Positions 30,401 through 43,271 of a stretch of 64,000 nucleotides of DNA are shown piece after piece. The DNA is from Planococcus citri (lineage: Eukaryota; Arthropoda; Insecta; Hemiptera; Pseudococcidae): contig NC_088677.1 of the NCBI RefSeq assembly GCF_950023065.1, positions 28,417,230-28,481,229 of the forward strand, read 5' to 3'. Position numbers and translations under genes: made by a program. Numbering within the stretch: the stretch's first letter is position 1; each line of letters opens with the position of its first letter. The notes beneath the pieces were generated by a model, which was given only the letters and a program-made list of their open reading frames with translations, had not been told where the DNA came from and made no database searches.

Positions 30401-33400
30401 GAGGAGAGAGGGGGTGGCTGAAAGAGAAAAAAAAGTGAAAAAATCTCAATCAAGTGAAAGGTGACTGCAGAACGAAGGAATGAACACGAGAATTAAATAT
30501 TCGTTGCCTGGTTTCATTAATAATTTCGGCAATATTATTTTCAAGGTGAATTAAAGAAAATTCGTTGACGAAATTTCACGTTTTTGAAACGCACAGAAGG
30601 AAGCTGCGAACTGAAGAATTTTATAGAGAGACGTTAATTCTTTGTTTCTCTCGTGAAATTTCGTTAATGAGAATGCTAAAATTGCCAAATATGAACGAAA
30701 AGTTTACGTGATTGATGCATATTTTTTTTTAATGATCCATTTTGAAGGATTCGAGATTTTTTCATGTTGAAAGAGAATTCTGGTTACGTATTTTATAAGA
30801 AATAAAATGGGGGGGGGGGGGTTCAAACCTGCTTAAAAATATTTAAATTATCGAGTATTCGTAACGATCCCATTTTATTGAAATTCCGAAAAAATGGCTG
30901 TCAGACAGAATGGTCCAATGTAACGTAATTTTTTCAAATATTTCCATGATTTCTCAGAAAAATGAAGAGGAAGGAGGGAAATCCATTGAAGAATCTCTCT
31001 TTGGCACTTGGACAAAGTGGTAGTTAAACCAATATCAAATTCGAAACTTTTCTTCAGTGTTTTACTGAAAGCTGAACCAATATACCCCCTTCCTTCCCAA
31101 TTTGGCTTAAGTGATCTTAAATTCAGATGAATTTGGTTCTAAGTGGGATACCTACTAGATAATAAAAAATGAATAATGACATATTTTAAAATGAAAGCTA
31201 GTTGAAAAAAAACTATCAACATAGGTAGGAGGTAATCAATTTGAAAAATTTTCATTACAAGAAAAAAATTTCTGTTGGAAAATAAAAATTTATAGTTGGT
31301 AATCTTCACTTTATTACCCCTGAAATAATTTTCATCGGGAGTATCCTTGCCAAAAAGTTGAAAATTCGACTCTATTTTCCCATTCTTTGGCATCTTTTTC
31401 ATGTCTATTATTTAGCTTCATCTACACGAGGCAGTTTTTAACGAAATTAAAGTGATGAAATGCCCTCGTAGTAAAGTGATAAATACATTCTTGACTAAAT
31501 GACTATGAAATAAATTCATTTTTCCATGACAAAAAATTGGACAAATTTTTTTCCAGCAAAACAGGATTTTTCTTCAAATTTAGTACACTTACAATCAAAA
31601 GCACAGATAGACTTTTTGATTCCTGAAAGATTCAGAAATACTCAGAAAAAAAAATGCAAAGACACAGTTTGAAAGGCAGTATTTTAATTTTTCTCATTTC
31701 TCTGATCAAAAATTGGCAAGATTTAAATTAAATTGACCAAATTCACGTTTAGTAAGTTTTGGAGTATTCCAATTCATGCTTTTTACAAAATAATTTTCTT
31801 GAAATATTTACCTATTCATAGTTGACTTTTGTTATGGGTTTATGAAAAGTTGACAGAATAAAAAAAGTGAAAATGAAAAATCTTCACAAGTTTACGAAAA
31901 AGCATCCCATTTAGACAATTTTAGTTCAGCAGGGCCAAAAAATGAAATCACACGTTTTGTGACGTTGCCCCCACAGTTCTACTTAACTACTTCAAGTCTT
32001 TTCTACCACAAATTGTCACAAAAAGAGTTAAAAAATAGAACATAACAAAGGGAAAAAAATTTAGTAGCCAATTTTTATTTTAAAAACCCTCATTTTTAGT
32101 CTCATTTCAAATTTCAATTACAATTATCACCTTCAGAAGTCTAATTTTGACACGAATGAAAAAATTAGTTTTTCTTGGGGGCCCAAATTTTTCAAAAAAT
32201 ACAGTAAAGTGCTAAAAAAATGCCAGTTTTACACGTTGGTAGTTGAGATATGACCAAGAAAGATGTCTAAAATTCTATCTGCCCAATAGCATAATATTTT
32301 GAAATTAAAGAGATTTTTTTGAAAAAATTTAAGCCAAAAAAATCGTATTTTCTCACTCAAGCTGAAAGTCGTTCTCAGAACGCTTCGGTTGTTGGAATGA
32401 GATCCAGAAAAAATATTCCAATAGTTGTTGCGACTTGATCACACATTTTAGGATATTGAGGTTTTTTTGGAATAAATTTGGGTTAAAAAAAATGCATTTC
32501 TTTTCATTATATATCGTCGCAAGTTGCCCACAAAACGCATTGGTCGATAACTGAAATATAACCAAAAAAATGAAATTAATGGGATTTAAGCTGCCCAATC
32601 GTGCATTTCAGGATTTATTTGAATTAGGTATTTTCTTTTGCTTGAAAAAATTGTACCTCCAAATATGATTGCATATAAATTGTGATTATAACGAGTCAGG
32701 TTTTTTGAGAAAATTGAATCCTCAAAATATGTTTTCATCATTATTTAAGTCAAAATCAGGCCTCCAAACGTGATTGAAATTATTTAAATGTGGCCAGAAA
32801 TATAATAATTCAATTCACCCTACAATTTCTTTCGTCGATTTTTCGGCCCATTTTGAAAAATTCCAAATCCAATGAGACCCTCTAATTTCCATTTTGGCAG
32901 CTGAAATTTTATTGGAGCTGATCTATGGGTCATTATGTCACTTAGAGCCACGAAAATGTATGACCGAGTGACAAAGAGGCCAGTTTTGGGCGAACCAAGT
33001 CCCATCTTAATTATTCCTGTGAAACGAACTCAACGAAAGCAGAAAGGGGTTCGCTCAGAGCAAATTTTGGTTGAGCTTCTCTCCCCCATGGGGAAATTTC
33101 CCTCTTCCCCCTTCTTCACTGCTCGATCAAGGTGTCGCTATAATTTGGGAAACAGGATTTCTCTGTCCTGGTTTCTCATCGATCTGATTTTCAAAATATT
33201 GGAAATTTTAATTCTCAGCCACATTTTTTTAAAAGAATCAATTTCCGCACACCAGCAAAAAATTTCAAATTTTCATTGATTTTATTTTTTTTAAATATTA
33301 ATCCAAATGAATTTGTTTTTTTTTTTTTATTTATTCACTCGATTAATCAGAAAATAAAATTTTGAAGAGGTGAATTATTTCCGAAAAATTCACGAAAAAA

Positions 33401-36400
33401 AAAGTAGAAACTCAATTGCAAGGGATTTAGACGAAAAAGTTTTCATCTTTATTGAAGAGTTAAGACTTCTCAACACGACACTTCTGTTCCTTCGAAACAC
33501 TCGGGGGAGAGGGGAGAACGGGACGTGCTCTAACGTCGAAACTGAGTGCTCTAAACAGCTCTATGGATGCTTTATCCTTAGCATGATTTTGAATGATTTT
33601 GGCTGCATAGATAGGACTGCCATTTTGCCAGCCCATCAAAGTTTTTTTAAGGGGGGGGAGGGACTTGCTCCAACGATATGCTATCTCCTCAAGAGGGATC
33701 CCCCTTTCCTTCTGAAAAAGGTGGGGCTGGTGAAATCTATCTCAAAATCGAGAGAGTCAAAAATGATCAAAAATTATGTTTTTGAGCTGAAGCATACGAT
33801 AAGAAAATCTTTTCGAATTCGGTTGCATTATTCAAAACCGATGTAAAATGGACAGTTGAGATTCTGTAGGAGGGGGGGGGGGGTGATGAATTAAACTGAT
33901 TTACCTACCTATAGTAAATGACAGCAAGGATAATATAAGAAAATCATGCAGCTATTTTGATCCTTGGAAAACTAATAAATAAACATTCATTTTTAGTATC
34001 CACTCGACGTAACTCCAATACTTCATTTTAGATACAATGATCAATTTATGCAAAAAAATGCTACAGCTCAACTGACAAACTATACGAGCTCATATTGAAT
34101 AAGTATACGCTATATTCTTCTCGCAGCATCCTACGAGTATAACACAGATAACCATATTTATGCTAAGCTTCCAACAACCTCTCTTCCCACCATCGTCAAC
34201 TAGTGAGCCAAAAACCCCCATCTAACGACACGCCATAAACTCTCAAACACATAGAGAAAGAACAACGTTTGATAATTTGAATATTCCAATTATTAAAGAT
34301 TCGGGGGTTGATTTTTTGGAAAGAATTACCCTGTTTGCGATATTCTTCGTCATTAAATACGCGTGAAATAAATGGCCGTTAAACGGTCTTTTTTCTCGTT
34401 TAGTTCTCTCGCAAGGAATTATTTTATGCAAATTCTCGCTCAACGCTCGGTTATTTTCATGTTGAAATTGAGTATTTCATATTACCGAGAACGAGATTGC
34501 GCTTAAAACTTTAATATCGCGAGCCAGCAACCAGCAAGTTTTACTAAAACCCGATTCTAGGTGATATGAAAAATTAACATCTGTTATCGCCGCATGGCCG
34601 CGCCGCCGAGCAAAAACGAATCTCATTTTGGAAAAGAAAAAAAATGCCAATCAGGCAAATTACCAAATTTCTATTTACCGATAGTCGATTATATGTACAA
34701 AGCTAGTTCGTCTTATTACAAGTATAGATACCATATTTTGTTTATTTTTCATTTTCGTCTGATTCGATTTTTCTCTTTAATGCAGTTTTTTTCTCCACGA
34801 TTCAGATATGATTTCTATTTGTACAATATTCCAAAAGCGATGAAATTCGTAGCTAAAAATATTACCAATGGAAAAATTGAAATTTTTCAAGCGTGTTGAT
34901 AAGTTAAATAAAATACTCGATACGTTACGTCGGTTGCAGTAAAAAATACGAATAGATTTTCCTTTTAAATTTTATAATTAATTATTTCATATAAAAGTAC
35001 CTATGTAATGTACTGTATCGTAGGATACGAATGGAAAATTTTATCTTACTAGGTAGGTTGGTAGGTACTAGGTAGGTACTTTGGAATATTAGGTGAATAC
35101 CGGCAATTTTTGAACCCAAGTCAACTAAAATAGGCGCATTTTTTCGTCGCCATTTTGTATTTGGGCAAACTAGCGACTGACTGGAGGATTCAAAACAACA
35201 CTTGGAATATCTTTTTATCACTGGTCGTCGAGTTTCAACTTTCAATGCAACGAGTTTCCAGGAACCTGTTGTTGTTAAATTTACGTGAATTGCGTGTGCT
35301 TTCGAGCGATAATCTTCAGTAGACGACATTCAAATTGATGAAAAGAGCATGCACACTGAAGTTTCAGTCAAACTAGAAAAAATTAGCCTCTTTAAGAAAT
35401 ATCTTTTTGTTGGTATTTGACAGCTTGGGTTTGAGGAACATGACTCCAGCTGCGCGGTCGCAATATTCTTTTGTTTAAAATTGGTATCTACGTAAGTTGC
35501 TGGATGCGTCAAATGTCACTTAATAAATCATATCTTCGAATGGTTCCACAGATCTTGCCTCAATGGTAAATATTTTTTCATCAAATTAGAATTTGGCTAT
35601 ACTGTCTCTAAGTAGAAACTACACCGGTTTTGGGAAATACATAAAAAAAATTACCTACGTTCAAGAGGAAGATTATAGCTCAAGATCACAGCAGCTTTTG
35701 TTCGAATAACATACGTATTACACCGGTTGCAGCATTGGAATTTTATCTGAGACTAGAGGCTTCAGTAGGCAAGTTGAATTCTTATCCAGCTTATCTTGAT
35801 GAGAAAATAGAGGTCGTTGCTTTCGCTGTGAACATAAATAGAAAGAAATATGTAGGTACATTATGAAGTCACATTATATTAGTCAAAATGAATGTAGATA
35901 TGAAATATTCGTATCTACAAAACAAATTCTAAAATCATCTACCAAGCCTCCTATTTGGACCTGAGGTGGCCAAAAAAATTATTTGGGAGACGTATAGTAA
36001 AATTCCAAGTGTCCAATTTCCAAAATTCAGAGTCTTACGAGTAGAACATAGAGACCGATGGGGAGATGAGGCATTTTTTTTTTAAATCAGCAACCAATTC
36101 AAGAAATCGGAAAAGTAAAAGGAGTTTGAATTTCCCAAAACTGAAAAAAATTAAATGGTATTTATCTAACTACATATCTACTCCAGAAAACGTTGAATGC
36201 TTCTTGGTCACGTATTAATTAGGTCCAATTACGTTTCGAAGGTCAATTTTGATGATAATGCTAAAAATAACATTTTATGGAAGGTTCAAATTTTCTCAAG
36301 AAACCGTATAAATGCTGAAAAAATGTGATCTCAGGAGTAGTTATAAATCTGACACTTTAAAATTTTTTCTATGTCCCATTTTACCATGAAGTTTTGAAGA

Positions 36401-37006
36401 CCACTGAATATATAACCAAAAAAAGTGTCCGTTTAGTGCATAGAAATTAAAAAAAAAATTACCGTTCAAGAAATACAACTTTTTTTACTAAGTATATCAA
36501 AAGGGTTCTCAAAAATAAATGCAAAGTATAAGTTGGTGCTACCAAAATATTGGGCATCGAAGCGGATCTTTGTGTGTTGTAAAACGCAAGTATGTGTGCG
36601 TAAGTAAACAATCTCATTTGGTCCCAACCTGCGGAAGCGTTCCATAAGATTGCATGTAAATTTGCTACTTTTCAATTTCAATTTTCTCTGAAATGTTGTG
36701 TTAAAAAAAGCTAGTTTTATAATATGATATGTTAGAAAGTCTAAATTTTTGTTTTAAATAAGTTTTTTATCAACAAGTGTCTTATTCATTGAGAAATTTG
36801 AACGACAAGTATGCCATTTTTACATGGTTTCTTATGGGACTACAGTTTTGTTTGGGACCAAATGAGAACGTGAAATCCCGTAAAAATGCGCTGTGACGTA
36901 ATTGTGACGTCACACTTCGATTCCCAATGAAGATTCTTAGAATCCTCATAGAATCTTAAATTTCTGGATCAAGTGACTAAAATTCATTTCCTTTCAAGTG
37001 AGTTAT
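27479..37006. other. Long gene-poor region
   Basis: No coding sequence recognised in 9.5 kb. GC-richer patches lie at about 28840-29000 and 34585-34615; the latter has an ATG in a GCCGC context followed by A-A-P-P-S-K-N-E. Poly-G runs are near 30806, 33648 and 33870. A 16-bp inverted repeat TCTCATTTGGTCCCAA lies at 36612-36627 and 36852-36867. Intact frames of 158 codons (33370-33846, plus) and 115 codons (35329-34982, minus) lack known motifs. Confidence 0.45.
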
Positions 37007-37787
37007 TATGCAACCAAAACTATATCACGCTATAATGGTTGCATATTTATAAGACTGCAGGGGCAAGAAAGGAAATTTTAAATTTCTCAAAAAAATTCGA
37101 ATAAGTATGAAAAATATGAAAATGGGATGGCATTGGTGGTGTCTCGCTAAGGGGACAGTTTGGGCAACATTATTCAATGTGAGGATCAAGATTTATTTAA
37201 AAAAGTGTATCAAAGGAGAAAAATTGTTTTGAAAAATATAAATTTTTTTTAAAATTGTTGTTTTTTTCATATTAAAAAAAATTAGCATGCATGTTTTAGT
37301 ATCGACGTCAGAGCTGTGAAGTTTTCAGTCGTCAAAAGCTGTAATTTCTTTGAAATTAAGTTTCATGAATTAAATATTGAAAATTCATAGCTCAATAATA
37401 AGAAGTGAGACATTCCTAAGGTTGATACCGAAATATGTTTCACATCTTTTAAAAATATTAAAGAACCAGAAGCAACTTTTTCAAGATATAAAACAGAAAA
37501 GAAAATCTTTCTAAAAATTCTATCAAGATATTTGAAAGATTTTCTTCTCATCAACACCTTTTTCTGAAAGAGAATGCCCCTCACATTGAGTAATAAAACT
37601 CACATAATATACTCCGCAATGATGCAGCCACCCCCACTATTTTTCATATTTCTCATACATTTTCAATTTTTTCCAAAAAATCCCAAGGTAATCAGGTTGA
37701 AAAAATTCAATCTGGCTTCGCATTTTGTGCTCCTGTGATTCGATTGAAACGCAACCGTCATAACGTGCTGTAACTTTGGTTGCATAC
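37007..37787. mobile_element. Imperfect long-TIR element
   Basis: The left end TATGCAACCAAAACTATATC matches the inverse of the right end (TATGCAACCAAAGTTACAGC). Pairing continues through GGTTGCAT, and then TATGAAAAATATGAAAA on the left with TATGAGAAATATGAAAA on the right inverse, out to TTCAATGTGAGG near 37190 and CCTCACATTGAG near 37581. The arms are about 180 bp, diverged and with gaps, and the element about 780 bp. No transposase; the minus open frame 37584-37363 is low-complexity. Confidence 0.5.
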
Positions 37788-40700
37788 CTACTTACTTACC
37801 CAATGGAATGAACTAGACCACACATGACTTAGGTACCTTTTATGAGCCTAGATACATTTTTGAAATTCAATTTTTTTATTTTTTTAGTTTCATTTTTTGC
37901 AAAAATTACAAAAATCCTCAATCTAGAGTTGATTGGTGTCGTGTATTTTGCCACATAATACAACCCAAACGACGCACAGGTAAGTTAGGTTGCCATTCTC
38001 GAAAACTGAAGGGGCGATGTAATTACGAAAATTATCCCCCTCTTTTCTTTTTGGACGATTTCAGGGCCGGAGTGGCATATGGTGTTACCCGGTGATCACC
38101 GGAGGCTCCAAGACACCAGGGAGGACCTCGATGCCATGTTTTAACCAAAAAAAAAAATATACCAGCTTCATTTTTCTCTGAACATAAATTTTCGCAAGCT
38201 TTTGCCCTCACTTCGTTAGGGTCAGTTTGCTTTTCTTTTGTTTCAAAATCAACATTTTGTCAAAAAATGACTCAAACCAAACACACATGAGCCCAAGGTA
38301 AAATCCTCTTGTCATCGGTTTCAGAATTAATAAATTGTGTACCTACCCACCTACTCGTTATTATTTTTCATCTTTAAACAATGAAAATCACTCAAACGGG
38401 ATTTTTCATTCGAATTCCCAATTAGAAAATACCTTCGAGCATTTAAGTACACACCTTCTCAAGTATACGATTTCTTTATACGGTCGTGATTTTAAACCCT
38501 CGTACGCTCACCACTCTTTAATAGGAAAAAATTGATTTTTTTCCTCTCTAGATGCAGCGATTCTCTTTTCATTAACTTTTTGAAATGAAGTTTTGTATAT
38601 GTGGATCGAGGTTGCAGTTATCTTAAATTTACCAAGTAAAACGTGACATTTTATGGTATTCACCATCTCGAAACGTAACGAAGTGTAAGAAAAATACCAC
38701 TACGGTTCATTATTTATATTGTCATTTTTTTCCTATATCTACTCTTTGTTGTGGTGGAATCGTTCAATGTTCGAATTGTCGAGTATTAAATAAAAACGAA
38801 CGATTTCGAGATTCGTCATATAAATAATATAAACGTTTTCAATAAAGTTATTCGATTTGATTTTAAATTAAATATTGATAATTGCGCTCCAGCGAGTACA
38901 AGTTGAAGATAAACTGCGATGTATCGAGACAACATTACGAGTATATTTTATTATAGGATGGAGTGATGGAAAAGGAAGGGGGGTTGAAATGTGAGAATTG
39001 CACATTACCAATAAAGCTTCGAGGTATCATTTCTTATCAAAACTAGGTAGGTACCTGTAATAAAAGAAATATTCAATCAGAGCTTAAAAGACTGAAATAA
39101 GATCATTCGTTTTTTTTTTTCAAACAAATAAAATAAAAATTATTCTTTTTCTGAAAGGACAATTGATTTCAATCCATCGAGATTTTTTTCATCAAAATCT
39201 ACAACTTTTCGAAGCTTTGTCACAGTCTTCGGTTAATCAAAAAAAAACCACCAGGTTTCTTGTAGGGTACCTACAAAATTCATCTCACTAGATTTACTGA
39301 GAAAGGCGCACCTACTCTAATTCATTATACCCTTTTTATCACCCCTGTAAACACGAGTAGTAATCTCGAAAACACAAATAACCCAATAACCTTATTGTTA
39401 CACTGGTATATGGCGATGGCGGTGTACTCAGCCAAGTCGTAATTCTTCAACTCGCTACGTGTACTCGTATTTGGCAATTATAAAATTTTCCGAGTCGACG
39501 AAAATTGAAAATTTTCCGCGTATTTTCGTATTTTAGGGAAATTTGAAAACGACGCCAGAGGTACACACAGAGAACCAAGACAGATAGAGCAAGAACTAGA
39601 AAGGGTGAAGGGTGAAGAGCGAACGTAAACGTGCTAGTGAATTGTATTCATAGCTTATAAGGCGCAATTTTCGTACGTACAGCTTCTTCGTATATATATG
39701 CGGATATCCCGCAGTGAAACTGTTACACATAAATAAACCGTCATCGTTAGTTTAATTAAGTTTATGTTTGTGCTATTCGATGTGCTGACTATTAAGGCGT
39801 TAAATCTGACGCGGTTTTTTAGTCATATCTCATCGACATGCTGACTTTCTTCTTCGAGTTCACTCGTATATTTTTGGACGACCCACCACTCGGCTTCCCT
39901 CGCGGCTCGAATAATCGAAACATTCGTACATAGAGTGAAATTCCAGCACAAAACTCAACAGTGAACAGGAAAGAAAAAATCAAGACGCGCAATTTTTCAA
40001 ATGAAAGATTACTGAGATGGATTCGCAAGTTTGAATTATTTGTAAAGGATAATGTATCTAAGCGGTGAGACTAGGTAGTCGCAACCTATAAATGAATGAT
40101 TCGGATGAAAAGTTTTCTCCGAAGTTTTTCCAATCTTCTAGTCTATATATAGGTTCTCTTATTTTCTTTTTTTTTCTTGTTTTTTTCTTATTGCGATAAT
40201 GCTACTATGAAAAGACTGCACATTTGCTAAAATGTTTGGAATTTTACATGCGATAAAATATGAATTTGATGAAAGTGCAGGCCATTTCCGCGTACACGGA
40301 TTTCAAGCAGCGTGTATCGATGGATTAATTTTTGTGAGTACATTTGGAGGTTATTTTATTGGAATATACCAATGAGTAAGCCAATCTATTCCATATTATT
40401 ATATCAACCAAAAAATATAAAAAAATTAATTCGGGTCTGGCGACTTCGGTATTTTTTTCATTTTTTTTTTCCGGATAGACTGATAAACTCGATTTTTGAA
40501 CTTCCATACGTCATGCCCCATACTTTTAAAAACGTGATTTTCGTTATTGTTTAGAGGAAGGGGGATGAAGGGAGGCGAGTATAGTTGGACGAGGAAGAGG
40601 GAGGGGACGAGAAGCCGACAGAACCTGTAAATCATCTGCACTCATTACATAACTAGTCGTGTTAATAAGAATTTTCTGATGAAATCTGAATTGTAGAGGG

Positions 40701-40804
40701 ATTAAGGATCCCTAAACAATGCAAAAAAGTCTAGAATTTGTTTGGAACAACTCGATTGGGATGTTGATCCTGATTTAGCATATTAAATGAGCAGAAAACA
40801 GGTT
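37788..40804. other. Gene-poor region with one possible promoter
   Basis: It contains a minus-strand copy of the dispersed repeat (38155-38260) and CAGGGCCGGAGTGGC at about 38063, resembling a solitary hAT end. A TATATATATG at about 39692, followed about 20 bp later by CGCAGTG within a GC-richer patch (39540-39950), could be a promoter on the plus strand. No exon recognised. Confidence 0.35.
38155..38260 (-). repeat. Minus-strand copy of the dispersed 170-bp repeat
   Basis: Read on the minus strand it gives AAGCAAACTGACCCTAACG, then AAGTGAGGGCAAAAGCTTGC and GAAAATTTATGTT, matching the core of units at 3105-3525. Confidence 0.55.
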
Positions 40805-41545
40805 ACTTATTTATTTTATTTTATTTCTATTTTTTTTTTTTTTTTTACAATTTAGGTCTCTCCAACAGCCAGAAGCCAATTATAGGAGAGACCGATTATA
40901 ACTAAGAGAGAGGGGAAAAAAACTAAATCGTTTTATGTATAAATTGAAAAGGAAGACGAAAAAAATACTTAAAAATACAAAATATTAGGAAGTAAAATGA
41001 GAAATAATCAAAAACAAAACAAAAAGATACTAAAAACAAAAGATAAGTAAAGATTAATAAATGGTGATTACTTAAGCGGAGAAAAATAGAGAAAAAGAAC
41101 ATACTTAAAACAAAAACAAATAGAAAAAAAGAAAAAAGAAAAATGAAACCATCCAAAAAAAAGTAATATCAAGGTGGCTCACAAGTAACTCCCAATGCAC
41201 CCATGCCCCTACCCCCAAGCCACCCTCAGCACATGCCTGAAGGCTGGCCTACCCATACTAAAAATATCAGCATCTGCACATCTACAGAGAAAAGCATCTG
41301 AGATGCCCATGACATTATTCATAGGAGACACCTTCATCCTAGATGTATAGTAATTGCTCAAGGAGAATATTTTTTCTGTCTAAAATGGACTCTCAGGGCC
41401 CAGAAATTAATTTTTCCCAAAAAGTTGCTGCCATTTATATTACAATGGATAATATCATATAGGAACATCAGTGTGATTATTTCTCTTCTTTTTTCTAATG
41501 AGTCGATTTCAAATCCTTCTATGTAAAAGTTCTTTTTGTGTCAAG

Positions 41546-41824
41546 CTTTGACTATATAATACTGGACTGCTAGCCGAAGTAAAATTGATGATCCCAACAT
41601 GTCCGCGTTCTATAAGGCTCTGGTCGCATCCTCTCACTGCACTTCAGGGGAGATCGTCCTAGTTGCTTACGCTCACTCGGGTGATTCCGCTGAAGTGCGG
41701 TAAGAGAGGGTGCGAACAGAGCCTTATAACGCCATATAAACGCCATCTATGTTTGCCTCACGGCGTTATCAAATTCACGTGTTATTTAACTGGGTGCTAG
41801 CAGTCCAGTATTATATAGTCAAAG
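41546..41824. mobile_element. hAT-like MITE with perfect TIRs and 8-bp duplication
   Basis: Perfect 29-bp terminal inverted repeats start CTTTGACTATATAATACTGG, flanked by exact GTGTCAAG at 41538-41545 and 41825-41832. A second internal inverted repeat (ATAAGGCTCTGGTCGCATCC and its near-inverse around GGTGCGAACAGAGCCTTAT) makes most of the 279 bp a hairpin. An 8-bp duplication fits hAT, P or Merlin groups; hAT is my guess. It lies inside LINE A, so it is younger than the LINE. Confidence 0.88.
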
Positions 41825-42184
41825 GTGTCAAGTCATGAGGATGATATTTAAAAGTATTTAAATATAGGTATTTTGGAAATCTTGTTTTGAATTTTTTCAA
41901 GTTCTTGTATACATTTTTTGGTATGAGGATTCAGACTAGCATTCCAAACTCAAGGATTGATCTAATGTATGTATGAGAAATATAAAACTTTAAACATGCT
42001 TATCCTCCTAAAGTGCACAGAATTTCTGACCACAAAGTACTCCATCCTTCTTGCCTTGACTAACATAGTACAGTGGAGTCTCGATTACTCAAAGCTGAAG
42101 GGAGAAAGAGTTGACTTTGAGTTATCAGAGTTTTCAAGTTATTGGAGTTCGAGTTATGGAAGTTTGTTTTTGGTATATTTCCAG

Positions 42185-43271
42185 AGGGTAAAACACCCCT
42201 ATTCCGCCCGGTGCCTAATCCCGACCACCATGCATATCTCGTCTGTTATTAGCACTACCTACTGAAAAATGATATAAACGTGTTCCTCTATCACAGACAA
42301 TTAATTTGAGACATTCCCGGTCACTGTAAAGCCAAAACTTGCAAAATAAATTGAATTTGAAGAAATTCCATTATCAAAAAATTGTTTTTCACCACTTTTT
42401 ATTGCCAAAAATTTTTAACTTGTTATAACTAATTTTGTGGTGTTAAATATGATTTGTGATCATGATTAAAGTGAGATTTTGATGGTATTGCTGTTTTTGT
42501 AATCAAACGCAGATATGTATAGAAAATTTTTACAAAAGTGTAAAACAATATTATAGGTCTCCTAATTCCAACCACCCATAAGATCATGTAAATTCAGGGT
42601 GGTTGGGATTAGGGTACCAAATTCAAACAGTCATTTTTGAGGTACCTTGGAAGAAAATTCCAAAAAGCCATGAAGAATTATTGTACATATGACCCCAAAA
42701 TTTTAATATGAGTTGAGGGAAGGTTCAATCTATCTTTTGAGCCATTTACTGTATTTTCATGTGAAATAGTATTTTATTGGTTGCTGCATTTTCAAATGTG
42801 GTTGGAATTAGGGTACCTAACTTTTTGGAGGTGGTCGGGATTAGGATACCAAATTAAATTTTGAAAAATTGTTTTTGAGTTGTTTCAGAAAAAAATTCAA
42901 AAAACATATTAAGGATTATTCATTTATGCCAAAATTTTGATATGAGTTAGGGGAAGGTTCAACCTACAGGGTGCCCAGAAATATCGAGTACCCCTAAAAA
43001 AGTTTTCTACTAAAATACTTGGGTTGGTCACAGTGAATGATAATAATGATAACACACGCTTGGTTGTTGGACTGGAGAGATAACATTCCACCAATCATAC
43101 ACATCTATTTCACATTGCCAACTTATTTTTTTAATTAAAAACTTTCTTAGGGGTACTTGATATTTCTGGGCACCCTGTACATTTTAAGCCATTTACCATG
43201 TTTTGAAGTGAAATAGTCTTCAATTGGTGGTGGTTTTACAAAAAGTGGTCAGTTTTGGGCGACTTCACCCT
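42185..43271. mobile_element. Nested AGGGTRAA-ended element with internal duplication
   Basis: The left end AGGGTAAAACACCCCTATTC resembles the inverse of the right end (AGGGTGAAGTCGCCCAAAAC). Inside, the phrase GGTTGGAATTAGGGTACC, or its inverse, recurs about four times. A stretch of about 170 bp is duplicated: 42640-42790 is similar to 42890-42966 joined to 43180-43245. The TIR start resembles that of the 56661-57566 element (GGGTAAATGTGCC), suggesting one family. The direct target duplication is not clear. Confidence 0.45.
42967..43177. mobile_element. Mariner-like MITE with TA duplication and paralogous empty site
   Basis: About 41-bp inverted repeats start CAGGGTGCCCAGAAATATC, with about 3 mismatches between ends. 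TA flanks the element at 42965-42966 and 43178-43179. The neighbouring duplicate has the uninterrupted site GGTTCAATC-TA-TCTTTTGAGCC at 42722-42743, against GGTTCAACC-TA-[element]-TA-CATTTTAAGCC here. 211 bp, no ORF. Confidence 0.88.

Noticed and set aside
33370..33846. 158-codon plus-strand open frame
   Set aside because: It has no recognisable motif, runs through poly-G and A/T-rich tracts, and nearby DNA shows no promoter or splice support.
34982..35329. 115-codon minus-strand frame starting ATGTCGTCTACTGAAG
   Set aside because: The first 75 codons look passable, but the last third reads TACCTA microsatellite DNA and no family is recognisable. It could be a first exon but I cannot support it.
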